Origin: Adineta ricciae
Lineage: Eukaryota; Rotifera; Eurotatoria; Adinetida; Adinetidae
DNA: 64,000 nt
Direction: 5' to 3'
Assembly: GCA_905250025.1 (NCBI GenBank)
Contig: CAJNOJ010000012.1
Coordinates: 496,001 to 560,000 of the forward strand
The notes under the pieces are model-generated. The model was not told the origin of the DNA, made no database searches, and was given only the letters and a program-made list of their open reading frames with translations. A program made the translations under genes and the position numbers. Positions 9,893 through 21,310 of this stretch are shown here, one piece after another; within the stretch, counting starts at the first letter, position 1, and every line of letters starts with the position of its first letter.

Positions 9893-11155
9893 CTATGTTT
9901 TGATTTTCTTAAATTCCATTGGCACAGGACAGTTTTGGAACAATTCTTTTTCCGCTATTTTAATCATCGCATTCGAGTTCATGAGCTTTGGATATAAACT
10001 CTGTCGAATGACATGTAAGAGTGAATTTTGTGAATGGCAAAATAGACCCATATATCTGGAAATATTAACCACACGTTTCGTTCGAGCAAAACGTTTCTTG
10101 TAGTATTCGTCTAATGCCGGTTCGATTTGAAACTGATGTTTTTCTAAACATGATGTGAGTGTAACTGCGTCTTCGATAGCCATGTTCGCACCTTGACCAG
10201 CATAGGGTAACGTTGCATGACATGCATCGCCTAACAAACAGATTCGACCACGATGCCAACCATCACTTCGATGTTTACGGTAGAATAACCCAAAATGTAG
10301 TAAACGCTGCTGATCTGTCACAGCTGCACACTGATGAACTGGATGTGTCGAAGGAAATAATGTTAAAAATCGATTTAGCTCACGTTGATTGTTCGTATGT
10401 GTCCATTCAGCATCGGAACTCGTCAGTGGAGGTGTATTTGACGGATACGTTGCTGCCCACATGAATTGTCCTTGGTTACCAGCTCGATAAGAAATAAATT
10501 CACCCTTGCTAAAACATTGAGTCAATGTGTTCTTTTGTGTTGCGATGGGACCAATCGATGTGTGTTCATCAATATTGTCAATCATACCGTAGAAAATATT
10601 TTCTTTCGAATAAATTGGTGGTTCTGTTGCCGAGAAGATCTTTTCCACAACCGTTGAATGAATTCCATCAGCGCCAATAACCAGATCGACACGAACTGGT
10701 TTTTGTTCATGGTGATTTTCAAATGAAAGTGTGACACCATGCGCATCTTGTTGAAGATCGATCACTTTATGTGAATAATGTAAACAGTGATTTTGTTCCA
10801 AAGGTGCTTTTAACATATCAACGAGTTCAGCACGGATAGTACCACCGATACAATAACCAAATCGTTGTACATATTCGCCGAAACATGGCGACGTGCTACG
10901 AACTTTTCCGTGTTCATCGATCATTTGCCAATGATAAAAGGGATAAACAAGTTTTTGCAAAGAATCTTTGAATCCAATATAAGCAAGTGGTATCTGTCCA
11001 TTTGGTTGAAGGCTAAGTGCAGCACCAGATGTTGGAGTATAATGCGATGCACGTTCATATAGTGAAACAGATAGTCCTGAACGAATGAGAGCATTAGCTA
11101 GCGTTAAACCACCGATACCTCCACCGATAATCGCTGCTGAACGAGCGATTGTCAT
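9893..11155 (-). CDS. FAD-dependent aromatic monooxygenase (salicylate hydroxylase-like)
   Basis: A 420-aa intronless flavoprotein of the PHBH/UbiH/salicylate hydroxylase class. It shows the N-terminal GxGxxG FAD motif (AAIIGGGIGGLTLANALI), the Glu at the end of the second strand (LYERA), the mid-protein DG motif (LVIGADGIHST) and the C-terminal GD motif (GRICLLGDACHATLPYAGQG). The ATG at 11155 is chosen because the frame upstream offers only a TTG. No signal peptide is seen. These enzymes hydroxylate aromatic or related substrates with NAD(P)H and oxygen. The single exon and closest recalled relatives in fungi and bacteria suggest horizontal gain. It diverges from BRI3 (238 bp). Confidence 0.9.
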   Translation of the reverse strand: MTIARSAAIIGGGIGGLTLANALIRSGLSVSLYERASHYTPTSGAALSLQPNGQIPLAYIGFKDSLQKLVYPFYHWQMIDEHGKVRSTSPCFGEYVQRFGYCIGGTIRAELVDMLKAPLEQNHCLHYSHKVIDLQQDAHGVTLSFENHHEQKPVRVDLVIGADGIHSTVVEKIFSATEPPIYSKENIFYGMIDNIDEHTSIGPIATQKNTLTQCFSKGEFISYRAGNQGQFMWAATYPSNTPPLTSSDAEWTHTNNQRELNRFLTLFPSTHPVHQCAAVTDQQRLLHFGLFYRKHRSDGWHRGRICLLGDACHATLPYAGQGANMAIEDAVTLTSCLEKHQFQIEPALDEYYKKRFARTKRVVNISRYMGLFCHSQNSLLHVIRQSLYPKLMNSNAMIKIAEKELFQNCPVPMEFKKIKT

Positions 11156-11393
11156 CAAATTTACGCTGTCGATTATCTGTTATCAAAATGTGGCAGGTGG
11201 TTTATGTCGGTCATGATAGATAGCAGAATATTTTGTGCTTTTCTTTTCATTTGTACTTAGAATAGAATAGAGAAGGACAAAGTATTTGTTTGATGTCGAA
11301 CTACAACCAATCAAAAGAGCAATTGGGAACATATGATGAGTAACATAATATACAAAGAGAACAACTGCCAAATTAGTCAAAAAGAATTTGAAT

Positions 11394-11821
11394 ATGGCAA
11401 CAAACACTGTTTCTGATCAGCAACATTTAATCGTTGATGAAAATGATAATCCACCTACGTATCAAGATGCAACAAATCAAGGTAGTTTGTTTCCTTCCAT
11501 TTTTCACTTAGAACATCTTCATTACAGGTTATGGAACATTCGTCGATCCACTTGTGAATAGTTCTGCACCGTATCCCTATGCATACGCGTCTCAACAACA
11601 ACCTACGGTTATCGTCGTCGGTGGATGCCCAGCTTGCAAAGTTTGCTTGAAAAGAATTTGTTGAAATTTATTTCATTTTATTGGTTTAGATCGGTATGTT
11701 AGATACAGAATTCACATGTGCGGGTCTTTGCTGTGCGATATTTTTATTTCCATTGGGAATTCTTTGTTGTCTTGCTCTTCGACAACGACGTTGTAATTTT
11801 TGCGGAGCAATCTTTGATTAA
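11394..11821 (+). CDS. BRI3: Brain protein I3 homologue
   Basis: Three exons, 11394..11481, 11528..11640 and 11690..11821, in phase; 110 aa (human 125). It has a PPTYQDA proline/tyrosine motif near the N-terminus (a PPxY-like WW ligand), a Gly/Pro/Tyr linker, the diagnostic VIVVGGCPACK, a single hydrophobic segment (CCAIFLFPLGILCCLAL), and a C-terminal double-cysteine tail RRCNFCGAIFD. BRI3 is a small lysosomal/endosomal membrane protein. The promoter region is shared with the divergent FAD monooxygenase. Identity is secure from the VVGGCP and RRCxxCGA blocks. Confidence 0.95.
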
Positions 11822-11909
11822 CATACATTTGTTGACATTCGATCTCTTCTTTTTTTTGTATATAGATAAATGCATATTTATGAATGTAATTCTTAAAGAA
11901 AGAAATTAA

Positions 11910-13005
11910 TTAAGTATTTGTCTGCTGTTTAATTGTTATTAATCCACCGGCAGTAGTTTGGTCAATTGTATTTAATGTTACATCTGTTGGTTGTATGCCA
12001 TTTCTCAACCGAAATATTCGAAAAATTTCTCGTCGAAGGCGCCGGCTAGATATTAATGTGATGTATAAACGTGTGCTGAAAAATGTATATGATAGTAATC
12101 GAATAGTTTCTACACAAACATTTTCCCAAGCTACCCATTCCGGAGATTTCGACCAGTTCTCAGTTACATTCGAATAGATTAACTGAATTGTGTAAGGAAT
12201 AAATGCTGGAATCGCAACTAATGTTTGCCAAAATAACATCTGAGTCAATTGTTTGTCTGTTTTTCGAAGAAATGTTGAATTAACTGCTGGCTTATTTGGT
12301 TCATTGCTGAGAACTAGATTCTGTCTTTGAATAGTATTTCGAACACTTCGCATTAGTAAATAGCTTAATACAAATATAATGACCGGTGGACATAGACCAG
12401 ATATAACAGCTTCAAGGTAATTGTCAAGAAGAGCGTAGAGCCCTGGTTGAGCAATACAATAGCCAGTTGCTGCACTATAGAGAACTAATCGATGACAACC
12501 AAATACAAACCAAATGATGACACAAGCAAGTACTAGTTTATATGCGAGACTCGTTCGTCCACTCCATTTTCGAAGTGCTAAATTACATGAAAGACATTGA
12601 TTGGACTTCCTCGAAAGATGATTTACCTTGTGAACGCTGCGTTGATAAATATCGATCCGTTGTTGCCAGAATGAATAAACTAATCGCTATTAGATTAGTA
12701 TATTGTGAAGCGAAATAACGAAGTCGACAGATAGCATCATATCGGTTTAAAACAGGTATTCGAAAACCCTTCTGAAGTGTACGGGTAAGCAGAACCAGAT
12801 CGAAGAAGAAGATCAAGACAATTGCTTCAACTAGTAAATAAACCGTACAAGCACGATTTCGAAATGCACGCGAGGAGAAAATGATGATATTTCCAAACGT
12901 GCTGATATTGCCAGTAATTAAAATGAAACAGCCAAGCCATATATTAAGTTCAAAGGGCGCCATTTTTAGTTCATTGCTTACACTTCGATCTGTTGTTTTA
13001 TTCAT
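11910..13005 (-). CDS. Rhodopsin-like G protein-coupled receptor
   Basis: Two exons, 13005..12627 and 12577..11910, with a 49-nt intron just after TM3, in phase; 348 aa. Seven hydrophobic helices are visible. Helix 1 contains a GNI sequence. ECL1 carries the conserved-type cysteine (DAICRLRYF), and TM3 ends in ATTDRYLST, a DRY motif. TM4 is LVLACVIIWFVFGC, TM5 is SGLCPPVIIFVLSYLL, and the last helix is followed by a basic tail (SRRLRREIFRIF). It resembles the FMRFamide/peptide-like orphan GPCRs expanded in bdelloids; the ligand is unknown. The 3' end lies 88 bp from the convergent BRI3 gene. Confidence 0.87.
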
Positions 13006-14969
13006 ATCTATAATGAAAGTAAGTTTCGATGAAAATTTTTCTTTCCAAACACATTCGACGAATTGATATGCTTCCTATCTGTGTATTAGTATTCAGCCCT
13101 TTTCTGCAAAACTATGAAAAGAAACGCGCAATGATATCTATCAATTATCTGGAAATAAAAGAATAATATCATAGCGGTAATACCTTGCGATCTCTCATTT
13201 TAAACCGACTGTACTTTGTCATTAATAAGATTATCATTCAAGCGAAAGAATGAGTCGTCTATCATTAGATCAAATCTCTTGTTTCGTATCGTATCCGTAA
13301 ACAAATTTATTTACCGTATAGAAATGATGACAAAGAAACAAACCAGCGGAACAGATCAAACTCGTCAAATAAAGCATTCAAATCAGTTTTTTCTTTATCC
13401 TCTTATATATACAGAATGAATTTTTATATTCATATGCGACGATCTTTTTTTACGATTTCCTTATTATCAAATTGATGGGTTTAATCAAATTTTTTAGATA
13501 AATATGACACAGGTAGAATTAGAATTAGTAGTTTACTAAGGCAACACCGGTATTTAAAGTTCGTTATTGTTCTAATAAATAAAATGATACGTCCTTATGT
13601 TAATGGCTTATAAATATTCCCGTTGTGCGCTTGTCATGTCCTATGTATTTATTATTAACAAGAGCAAATAAAGTATTTTGTGAGCATATGAAAGAAAAGT
13701 AAACTTGACAATATTTGACATGTTAATCTCTTAGAAATTTAATGCATGATATTTCTTGAGATTCTACTTCAATGATGTTCAGGCCTGGTTTAAATCATTA
13801 ACGAATGAGATGCAAAGAAGTACATCGAATATCTATCTGTATACCTTACGTCGATGGACTTTAATTTTTGATAAAGATGGCGTTGTCGGAGCATTATTAT
13901 TCGTTATATCATATATTAATGTATAATGTAGTTATATTATTCGTTCGTTCTCAAGGTAAACCTTATGAAACGATGTTTTTGGTCATATGTCTACACTCAT
14001 GGAAGCAAGGCATACAAGACCTCGCTCATTTCGATGTCTAGTTTGCCATCGGACAGTGGTTGATACATGTTTCTTTTCTGCTTGCTCCACTTTAGGTGCA
14101 TGTAAAACATCGATCTTGCCGAGCTTCCGGAACAAAATCTGACATTTTCAGGAGCTCTCACAACGATCGACTAGAAGGGCGATAGCAACGTGTATTTTTA
14201 AAAACCTTGATACGCGAGGAACGTAAAGTCTATGGCTGATATCAGAGCAAATATCGAGTTAATGTGCTTATCCTTAGGATAATATTTGACTTTCCTTTAC
14301 GGAATCATTTGAGAGGTTCAGGTGTGAAGTTCTCAATGATGGAACTCTTTTTTTTATAAGGTGAAGAGAGTTGCCCTTGAAATGATTGTTTCTTACGCTG
14401 CTATGATTAGGTTGTAGACACACGCTTTTTTTTTCTTTCGAACAGCGTTCTGAATGGAAGCGGAACACGTTTTGGCTGACGAGAAAAATGAGAAGAGGGA
14501 GAAAGTTTTACTTGATTATATATTTCTTTCTTTCTTTCTACGTTTTGTTCTATCTATGAACGTTATGATGGTAAACTTTACAATTCAATTGTTTGTCCAT
14601 ATTCTCGAGCTCTTGTGTATCGATACTATATATACCATCCATAAATGAGATCGAGAAAAGTTCGTTTGTGTTTCTTACAGAGAGGGAAATAAACATCAAG
14701 TTGAATACAGCGGTAGCAAGGATAGAAATTTGAATCCAATTTCGTTTATTTCTTCAACATACACGCGCTCGATTCGTTTTTCTTTTCATGCATAGCTGTA
14801 GAATAATATAGGTAGTCGCTGTTATACAAGCTTTTTCTTCCTTCTTTTTACAAATAAAAAAGCCTTTGAAAAGACATACTCATCTGAATGTATTTCAAAC
14901 ATTCTCGTACTTTGTTTCTTCTCCTACTGACAAAAAAGTACTCGTTGTATGCATTTTTAGATTTTAATA
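13006..14969. other. Intergenic, 1.96 kb, no gene seen
   Basis: Only short, compositionally unconvincing frames occur on either strand. The sequence is AT-rich, without a tandem repeat or transposon signature that I can recognise. It separates a minus-strand GPCR and a plus-strand glycosyltransferase, so it contains both of their promoters. Confidence 0.6.
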
Positions 14970-16749
14970 ATGTCTGTCACACGAACGCGACGAGCTGATC
15001 AATGTTCATATTCAACAATCTCAATCATCTTACTGTTAATCATCTCCACTCTACTAACACTTTATGTCTATCGTAAAGATTTAACTCCACACATTCCTGT
15101 ACCGGTTATTATCGATCCAAAAGCTTTCATTTCTCTCGAGTCAACAATTTCATTAACTTCGAAAGGTATGACATTCTCACTAAATGAATCTTTGAAATCG
15201 TATAAATCACGAGTCAATAGAACTTGACCGGACATTTCTTTTGTAGATTCATCCACGCCACTAAATGTTATCCGTAATAATACACTTGAAAAGTATTCTA
15301 GTGACGAGCATCTTCGCTCACTTCTCGAACAGTATTCCAATCCATTGAAACAGGTTATCATAACAATCATTGGCGGCGATAGTTATTCGTTATTTGCCTG
15401 GGATTGGTATGAACGAATGCATGAAATCTCCAATCAAACCAAATCTTGTCATTGTTTTATAGTGGCCATGGATGAAATAGCTGTGATAATAGCTCTCAAA
15501 GAAAATATACCGGTTTATTACTCAACATTTACACTCGATCAGCAACTTCAATGGGTCAATACTCTCGAAGCACGGCAACATTCTCTTTATCGTGTTGGTC
15601 ATGCGAAGTTTAATACAGCTGCAAAGATCGTTCAGTTAGGCTATTCGGTTGTTCTGAGTGAAATGGATGTGTTTTGGTATGAAAGTGAATTTTGAAGAAG
15701 AGAAAGTTTGACTTTATTTGGAAAAATTTTGTAGGAGAGCAAGTCCTTTTGATCATTTGAAACAACCTTACGAAAATTATGATTTACAAATAAGTGATCA
15801 TTTTGGTTCTCATCCTCGAGTGAACATCGGCATATTTTTCGTTCGATCATCAAATAGATCCATCGAATTCTTTACTTATGTTGCTGACTTTTGGGTACGG
15901 TTTGGTAAAGGTGGTTATCTATCTGATCAACGTGCATTGGATGCTCTATTGAAAAATTATGATCGTCTTGATCAAACTTATTTGAAAGCGATGAAGCCTG
16001 TTCCATCATTAAACTGGACACCGCATGTATTTCACAATCATTTTTCGCATTTGATGACTGATGGAAGTGCGTTTGTTTTATTTGATCGAGCTGAACAGCT
16101 CGGAATACGTGCGAAAAAGTACTATGGTAATTCAACTGATAAATATTTCACAGTGACGATATCAAATACGTAAGAGAACAGTCAATTCATCGAATTTACC
16201 TCGTCTATATTCATATTTCATAGGAAAATGGAGATCAGTAATCGAAACCTTCTCATGCGTGCTCTACTAATCTTACAAGCGACACATTTGAAAAATCGCA
16301 CATTAATTGTTCCAGCGTTTTCTCACGATTTAGCCTCGACCTCTCTTCGATCGCAACTTGACGAAAAGAAATTTCTCCTCTATTGGTCTGATAAACGTAT
16401 TCGCCTACCAGTTTTTCTTCTTCATAACAAAACACGTTCAATACCTGTCACAACTCTTCCATTATCATTCAATCGAACGTATGACGATGTTAATGGAATC
16501 TTAGATCTGACTTTTGACTCGATTCCGATGAATTTACCAGCGCCTTCACCACAATTCGAAGTTTTTATTCGAGATTCTCTTCTGTGGTGTTCACCACCGG
16601 CCAATAATGGCAAAGGTTGGTGCGTCCATCATCCAAGAGACTTTGGCGCAACAATGGAAATCTTATTTGCTTGCCGAGGTGATCCGTATCCACCATGTGC
16701 GAATAAAACAGAAAAAAATGAGCAGTTTCTCTATAGACCCTATGAATAG
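14970..16749 (+). CDS. Golgi-type nucleotide-diphospho-sugar transferase (PF03407-like)
   Basis: Four exons, 14970..15165, 15247..15676, 15735..16169 and 16224..16749, in phase; 528 aa. A short basic N-terminus is followed by a signal-anchor (ISIILLLIISTLLTLYVY, residues about 16-33), the type II topology of Golgi glycosyltransferases. The catalytic part shows FNTAAKIVQLGYSVVLSEMD followed by VFW; the EMD replaces the usual DxD metal motif. VNIGIFFVRSS and LSDQRALDALL come next. This layout is that of the Nucleotid_trans family typical of plant cell-wall arabinosyl/xylosyl transferases (RGXT, XEG113). The C-terminal 170 residues after the fourth exon starts are less conserved. Substrate unknown. 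AATAAA lies at 16781-16786. Confidence 0.83.
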
Positions 16750-17949
16750 AAACTGCTTGTTGTTCTTCTATTTTTGTTATAATAAAAAAATTGTTATTCA
16801 AATTTCAATAATGAATGAATATGTATTTCATTCTTCGTTCACACTGGATTAACAGAGCATGTTTATCTATCGGGTATATTTCGCGAATTAATCACAAAGA
16901 ACGGATGATTTCGAGGCAAAGCGGTAAAGATTTGTTCATTGAAATCTTTTGCTGTTTGATTATCAGAAGGAACTAATTGAAATAAAAGTTGCATGTATAA
17001 CAACTGAAGTTTTGAGCTATACTTCCGGAATACGTGCTCTCAACTGATGCATTCTATTTATATCTTTTTATATAACTTATTTTTAATGTAACATAAATAT
17101 CATTGGTTCCAAAGGCACTTAATATCGTTTGATCTTATTAAATAAAGTTCACTCTGTATATCTTAGTAATATACAGCCTATTCGATCATGGTTACATGCA
17201 TCGTATGTTGATTAGTTATAATACGCATGTCTATAATCAGATCAAGTCAATATTCATGATTTGTGCACAGATTGAAAAGTATTGAAGGTGCTTAGTAACA
17301 TGTTATTCATCTTCTATGGTAAGATTGTTAAGAAGATTGATTTTCTTTCCGTCTTGGTAATCTGCTATTGTAGAACAAAGTTTATCTAATTCTGTTCGAG
17401 ATCTACTAATTGAGAGATAGAAGTCTAAAACAGCATGAAACACATTTGATGAGCTACATTAGCGATAAATATAATTCATAGTAGAATCTCAAAAGGTTAT
17501 GCCGACTGTTAAATTTCACTCATGAGAAACTCGTAGAATTCTTTGATAAAACAAGAAAATAGTAATGAAACAAAGTATGAGTCGCCTCAGACAGATCAGG
17601 GATCTGCGTGTTCACTCTCTTTGTAGAACTAAAGAAAACATTTTCATCTTGTTCTCATTTTCCTTTCATATGATTAAGAGATTTGCTGGCGAGAGCAGGA
17701 AAAAGAACATATATTCCATCAACGCAGATGCATATCCTTGAAACATAGAAAAGGTCAATTCTGAACAAGGTACTCAAGTTGTCTACGTCAGCAAATAGCA
17801 GAGCACGGACGACGAACTCGATGTCAGATAATAGGAAAGTTGCGTGTTCATACAAAAGCCTTCTCATTAAAAAAAAGCATCTCTTGCCTTTGAGCTTTAC
17901 ATTCCATCCAGCTTATTTCTTCTTTTTATTTATTCCAGAATCATTTTCG
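16750..17949. other. Intergenic, 1.2 kb, no gene seen
   Basis: AT-rich sequence with no coding frame of note. A perfect short palindrome (CAGATC-AGG-GATCTG) occurs at about 17593-17607; its meaning is unknown. The region should include the promoter of the GPCR at 17950. Confidence 0.55.
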
Positions 17950-18987
17950 ATGTCATCCTCGATTGTCTCACTTGCAAATATGATATCTCATCAAATAACA
18001 ATCTATCTGGGCATACCGATATTTCTCCTTGGTGTCGTCGGTGGCATACTTAATGTAATTGTTTTCCTTAGCTTGAAAACGTTTCGTCAAAATTCATGTG
18101 CTCTATATTTAACTGTTATGTCATTAGTTAGTGTGGGATATTTAATCACGGGTTTATTAACATTTATTATGATGTACGGATTTGGAGATGATTGGACGAC
18201 ACAATCGAAATCATATTGCATCTTTCGAGAAGGATTTGTTCATATTTGCATGTTAATCGCATTTACATGTCTATGCTTAGCAACAATTGATCAATATCTA
18301 GCAACCTGTTCATCTGTACGTTGGCAACAATTATGTAACATCAAAGTAGCTCGTTATTTGTGCTGTTTGTTCACCATTCTTTGGTTTTTATATGGTATTG
18401 TATTTTTTAAGTCATACGACTTAGTCAGTAATCCTTCGACCGGCGAACTCGATTGTACAGTGATAAATAGTCGTTTCCAAGAATACTTTCAGACAGTTCA
18501 TGTACTTATTCTATTAGGTGTATTACCCATTTCGATAACTGTCATATTCGGTAGTTTAGCTTATCGAAATGTTCAACAATTAGCCTATCGAGCGGTTCCA
18601 CTTGTTCGACGTGAATTAGATAAGCAATTAACAGTCATAGTGTTAACACAGGTTGTTTATAATTTTTTTGCGATATCGCCTTATACCATAATTAACGCGA
18701 TTATACTCGATTCAAATATGATGGCAGATCCCGTGAAAAATGCTGTGATAAGTTGTGCAAGAATTGTCTCAATTATTTTCCTCTACTCTTGTTTTGCTGT
18801 AAGTCTAGTCAAAAGATCATCTATTTGTTGTTTTTCATTTGAACTTCGATTTTAGTGTCCATTTTACATCTACATTTGCGTCTCCGAGCGCTTTCGTCAG
18901 CAGTTGATTTATGTTCTGTTTAAAATTTACTTCAAACGATGGCACCGTCGAAATGTTATTATTGATGTCGTTGTGCCATTGAATTGA
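17950..18987 (+). CDS. Rhodopsin-like G protein-coupled receptor (DQY variant)
   Basis: Two exons, 17950..18798 and 18856..18987, with a 57-nt intron inside TM7, in phase 0; 326 aa. The open frame extends upstream to 17779, but the residues before the ATG at 17950 are not membrane-receptor-like, so the later ATG is preferred. TM1 is IFLLGVVGGILNVIVFL with a conserved Asn. TM3 ends in CLATIDQYLAT, so the usual DRY is DQY. TM5 is LILLGVLPISITVIFG, TM6 is VVYNFFAISPYTIINAII, and TM7 ends CPFYIYICVSERFRQQL. The ligand is unknown. It is only distantly similar to the GPCR at 11910-13005. Confidence 0.87.
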
Positions 18988-19202
18988 ATCAAAGAAAAAA
19001 CCCCGTCCAAATTTGAAGTTAATCGAACTTTTTATTAAAAAAGAATAAATAAAAAACAAATTAAACACGCGCGCCGATTAGTGTTTCAATTATGTTCAGG
19101 TTCTTGGAATACTTTATTCTTTTTATTTAGTTGAGTATCTATGGTAGCAATACTTTCAGCTCGTTTATTCTGATGTTTATGGGAAAAAAGTAGATCTAGT
19201 AG

Positions 19203-19412
19203 CTACTGAGTGGTCTTGTTGTCGGTGGAGTTGTTTTCAGTTGCAGTTTTAATTGCGTCATCAGTTTGTTGTTGGATGACATCTGTTGGATTAGTGGGCG
19301 CATTTTGACACGATGGGTTGTTGTAAGCAGGTCGTACATGTCGGAAGTTTTGACGGCCGGATGTATTATGTAGCATACGGACCATCAAAGGTTTTCTTGG
19401 AGGTTGATTCAT
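19203..19412 (-). CDS. Small uncharacterised protein, paralogue A
   Basis: A single-exon 69-residue frame from the ATG at 19412 (the frame upstream offers only a TTG). It is Gln/Asn/Thr-rich, with a basic N-terminal part (MNQPPRKPLMVRMLHN), a TSGRQNFRHVRP core and an acidic/polar tail (IQQQTDDAIKTATENN). No signal peptide or membrane segment. The core and tail resemble the neighbouring small gene at 19591-19834 (TSGRRGFNFV; IVQQTTDATNKQ), so the two appear to be a tandem duplicate. No known family is recognised, and coding status rests mainly on that resemblance. Confidence 0.55.
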   Translation of the reverse strand: MNQPPRKPLMVRMLHNTSGRQNFRHVRPAYNNPSCQNAPTNPTDVIQQQTDDAIKTATENNSTDNKTTQ

Positions 19413-19590
19413 TGAAATATTCAACTAACCGAATTGAGTGTAAGAAGTAAATGACACATGATGCACCATATGAATCATTTTGCGTATATATGTTGTTATT
19501 GTAACACAAAGCAAACATGTCGCTTTCTTCCATATTTTATTTTGATATAAAAAGATCTCGATTATTTGAATAAAAAGACAAGAAAAGGGA

Positions 19591-19834
19591 TTAATTGCTT
19601 AATTGTTTGTTTGTGGCATCCGTCGTTTGTTGAACAATTGTTTCACTCGAGTTGACAGCTTTCTGTTCGGAGGAATTTGTTGCCGTTGCATTGCCATTGT
19701 CTTTATCCACTGGTTTTTCTAAATATCGCGTATAGAGATATTTTTTATGTAGATTTCAACTTACTCTTTTCATCAGTTGAACTTTTCACAAAGTTAAAAC
19801 CTCGACGACCAGAAGTAGGTTGAAACATCATCAT
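19591..19834 (-). CDS. Small uncharacterised protein, paralogue B
   Basis: Two exons, 19834..19765 and 19718..19591, with a 46-nt GT-AG intron in phase; 65 aa. It begins MMMFQPTSGRRGFNFVKSS and continues into a Lys/Asp/Asn/Ser-rich tail ending in IVQQTTDATNKQLSN. Conserved positions with paralogue A are the QP near the start, the SGR-x2-F-x2-V core and the QQTTDA-like tail. It is small, soluble and probably disordered. Function unknown. The intron, which closes the frame exactly, supports a real gene. Confidence 0.55.
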
Positions 19835-20021
19835 TATGTTCTTTTTTTCTCGAGAGTGTTTTTCTTTTTCCTATTGCTTTTTCTTTACTCATAATTTCAC
19901 CATCACAGTGCAACTGATATTCGCATCTTCTTTGATGAATAATCAGATTAGTGTGGAAAAGGCCACGCTTAGCTTATTTATTCGATCAAACTATGATCCA
20001 CTAGTAAAAAATCAAGAAAAC

Positions 20022-21148
20022 TTATAAAAGACGGATTCGATCTCCACGTTGATTGAGAGTTATTTCAACTTGCCACGGCAAAGGAATTTGTTGCTGATCG
20101 ATCTCCAATTCGCCTTTTAGGTTTGTTTGCAAATTTTCAAAGATTATTTTGGAGTGTGCACAATCAACAACGATTTCGACAGTATCACCTGGTTGGACGG
20201 AGTGTATCACTTGATAACTAGTCAGAGGTTGCCACAGTCTAAAAAGATACAGAACTTCGTTTGTCTTATATTTAAAATCTAACGTCATTCACATTCGAAG
20301 TATCCGTATGAATATGTTCTCTTCTGGTTTTATAGACACACTTCGATCATTACCAATCAACCATCCATATTTCATGGTTGATGTTCGATGATCTTTCGAT
20401 TCAGCTATCCCAATGAAAGCATTGGACGAAGAGATTTTTTCGATTCGAAATCGAACAGAATAGTCACGATCCGAAAAGTTTTGCCGGACACGAAATGTCC
20501 CGGGTACATGATCATCACCGCTATGTTCAGCCACACGATCATTCTCAGATAAGCGAATTGGTCCAGTAATAACAATGAGTTTCTTATCGGGAATTAAGAG
20601 ACACTCATTAACATAATACGCTAAGAGGAGACCAAAAATACATGAAAAGTAAAGTATATAGCCTTTGGAATGAATTCGTGTAGCTGGATTGGACTCTGAT
20701 GAGATTGTTAGTTGATTTCTGATTCTTTCGAAGCGATCGAGCCAACTAGTGAAATCTTTTTCACAATAACTATGAACACAAATTCGAAAGTTTCCATTGG
20801 TCTCTGTTAGCTAAGATTACTTCGGCGACTTTTGATTTTCAAGAAATTTAAATTTGATCTCACTAAGTTCTTTCTGGACTTTTTCTCGCTGATCACCATT
20901 CAACCTTTTTTCAACATTGCGAAAAGTATCATAGAGCAAATTATACTCATTAACAAATTGTTCAAAACGATTATGACGTTCAAGGAAATGATCATCGATG
21001 TGATTCGAACAGTAACTTTGTCGGCATCCTAAATGAATAGTCTTGCCTACGCACTCGAAATCAAAACAAAGCACGAACCATTGCAAGTCAATAGTCCATT
21101 GAAATTATCTGTTGTTTCACATTTAATACACGGTGGATTCGTCGACAT
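20022..21148 (-). CDS. B-box-like zinc finger protein with C-terminal SPRY-like domain
   Basis: Four exons, 21148..21079, 21046..20821, 20769..20293 and 20238..20022, with introns of 32, 51 and 54 nt; 329 aa, all phases closing. The N-terminus has a cysteine/histidine finger (PPCIKCETTDNFNGLLTC ... CRQSYCSNHIDDHFLERH), then a coiled-coil-prone helix (YDTFRNVEKRLNGDQREKVQ). A hydrophobic segment (YILYFSCIFGLLLAYYV) may be a membrane helix or an unrecognised intron. The C-terminal beta domain contains GPIRLSEN, YSVRFRIEKISSSNAFIGIA, QPGDTVEIVVDCAHSKI and NQRGDRIRLL. This layout is shared by a very large bdelloid family. Role unknown; TRIM-like scaffolding is only an analogy. Confidence 0.78.
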
Positions 21149-21310
21149 TTTCCTGTATAAATTGTCCCTACATATCAGCTACTATCTAAAACAAGTTCGG
21201 TAGTCGAAGAGAAGTCAAACGTCTTTAGCAATAAGAAAAATCATGTTTATTTTTCGAATTTTACAGTATTTATAACATAATGGCATTGTAAACCGGTAAA
21301 AAAAGTCAAA

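Noticed and set aside
11183..11407. A hydrophobic minus-strand 74-codon frame.
   Set aside because: It is an antisense shadow of the promoter and first codons of BRI3.
20022..21148. The B-box/SPRY gene appeared to be a pseudogene, with in-frame TAA/TAG near 20811-20819 and TGA at 20289-20291.
   Set aside because: Both stops fall inside GT-AG introns (51 nt at 20770-20820 and 54 nt at 20239-20292) whose removal keeps the frame and restores a continuous domain.
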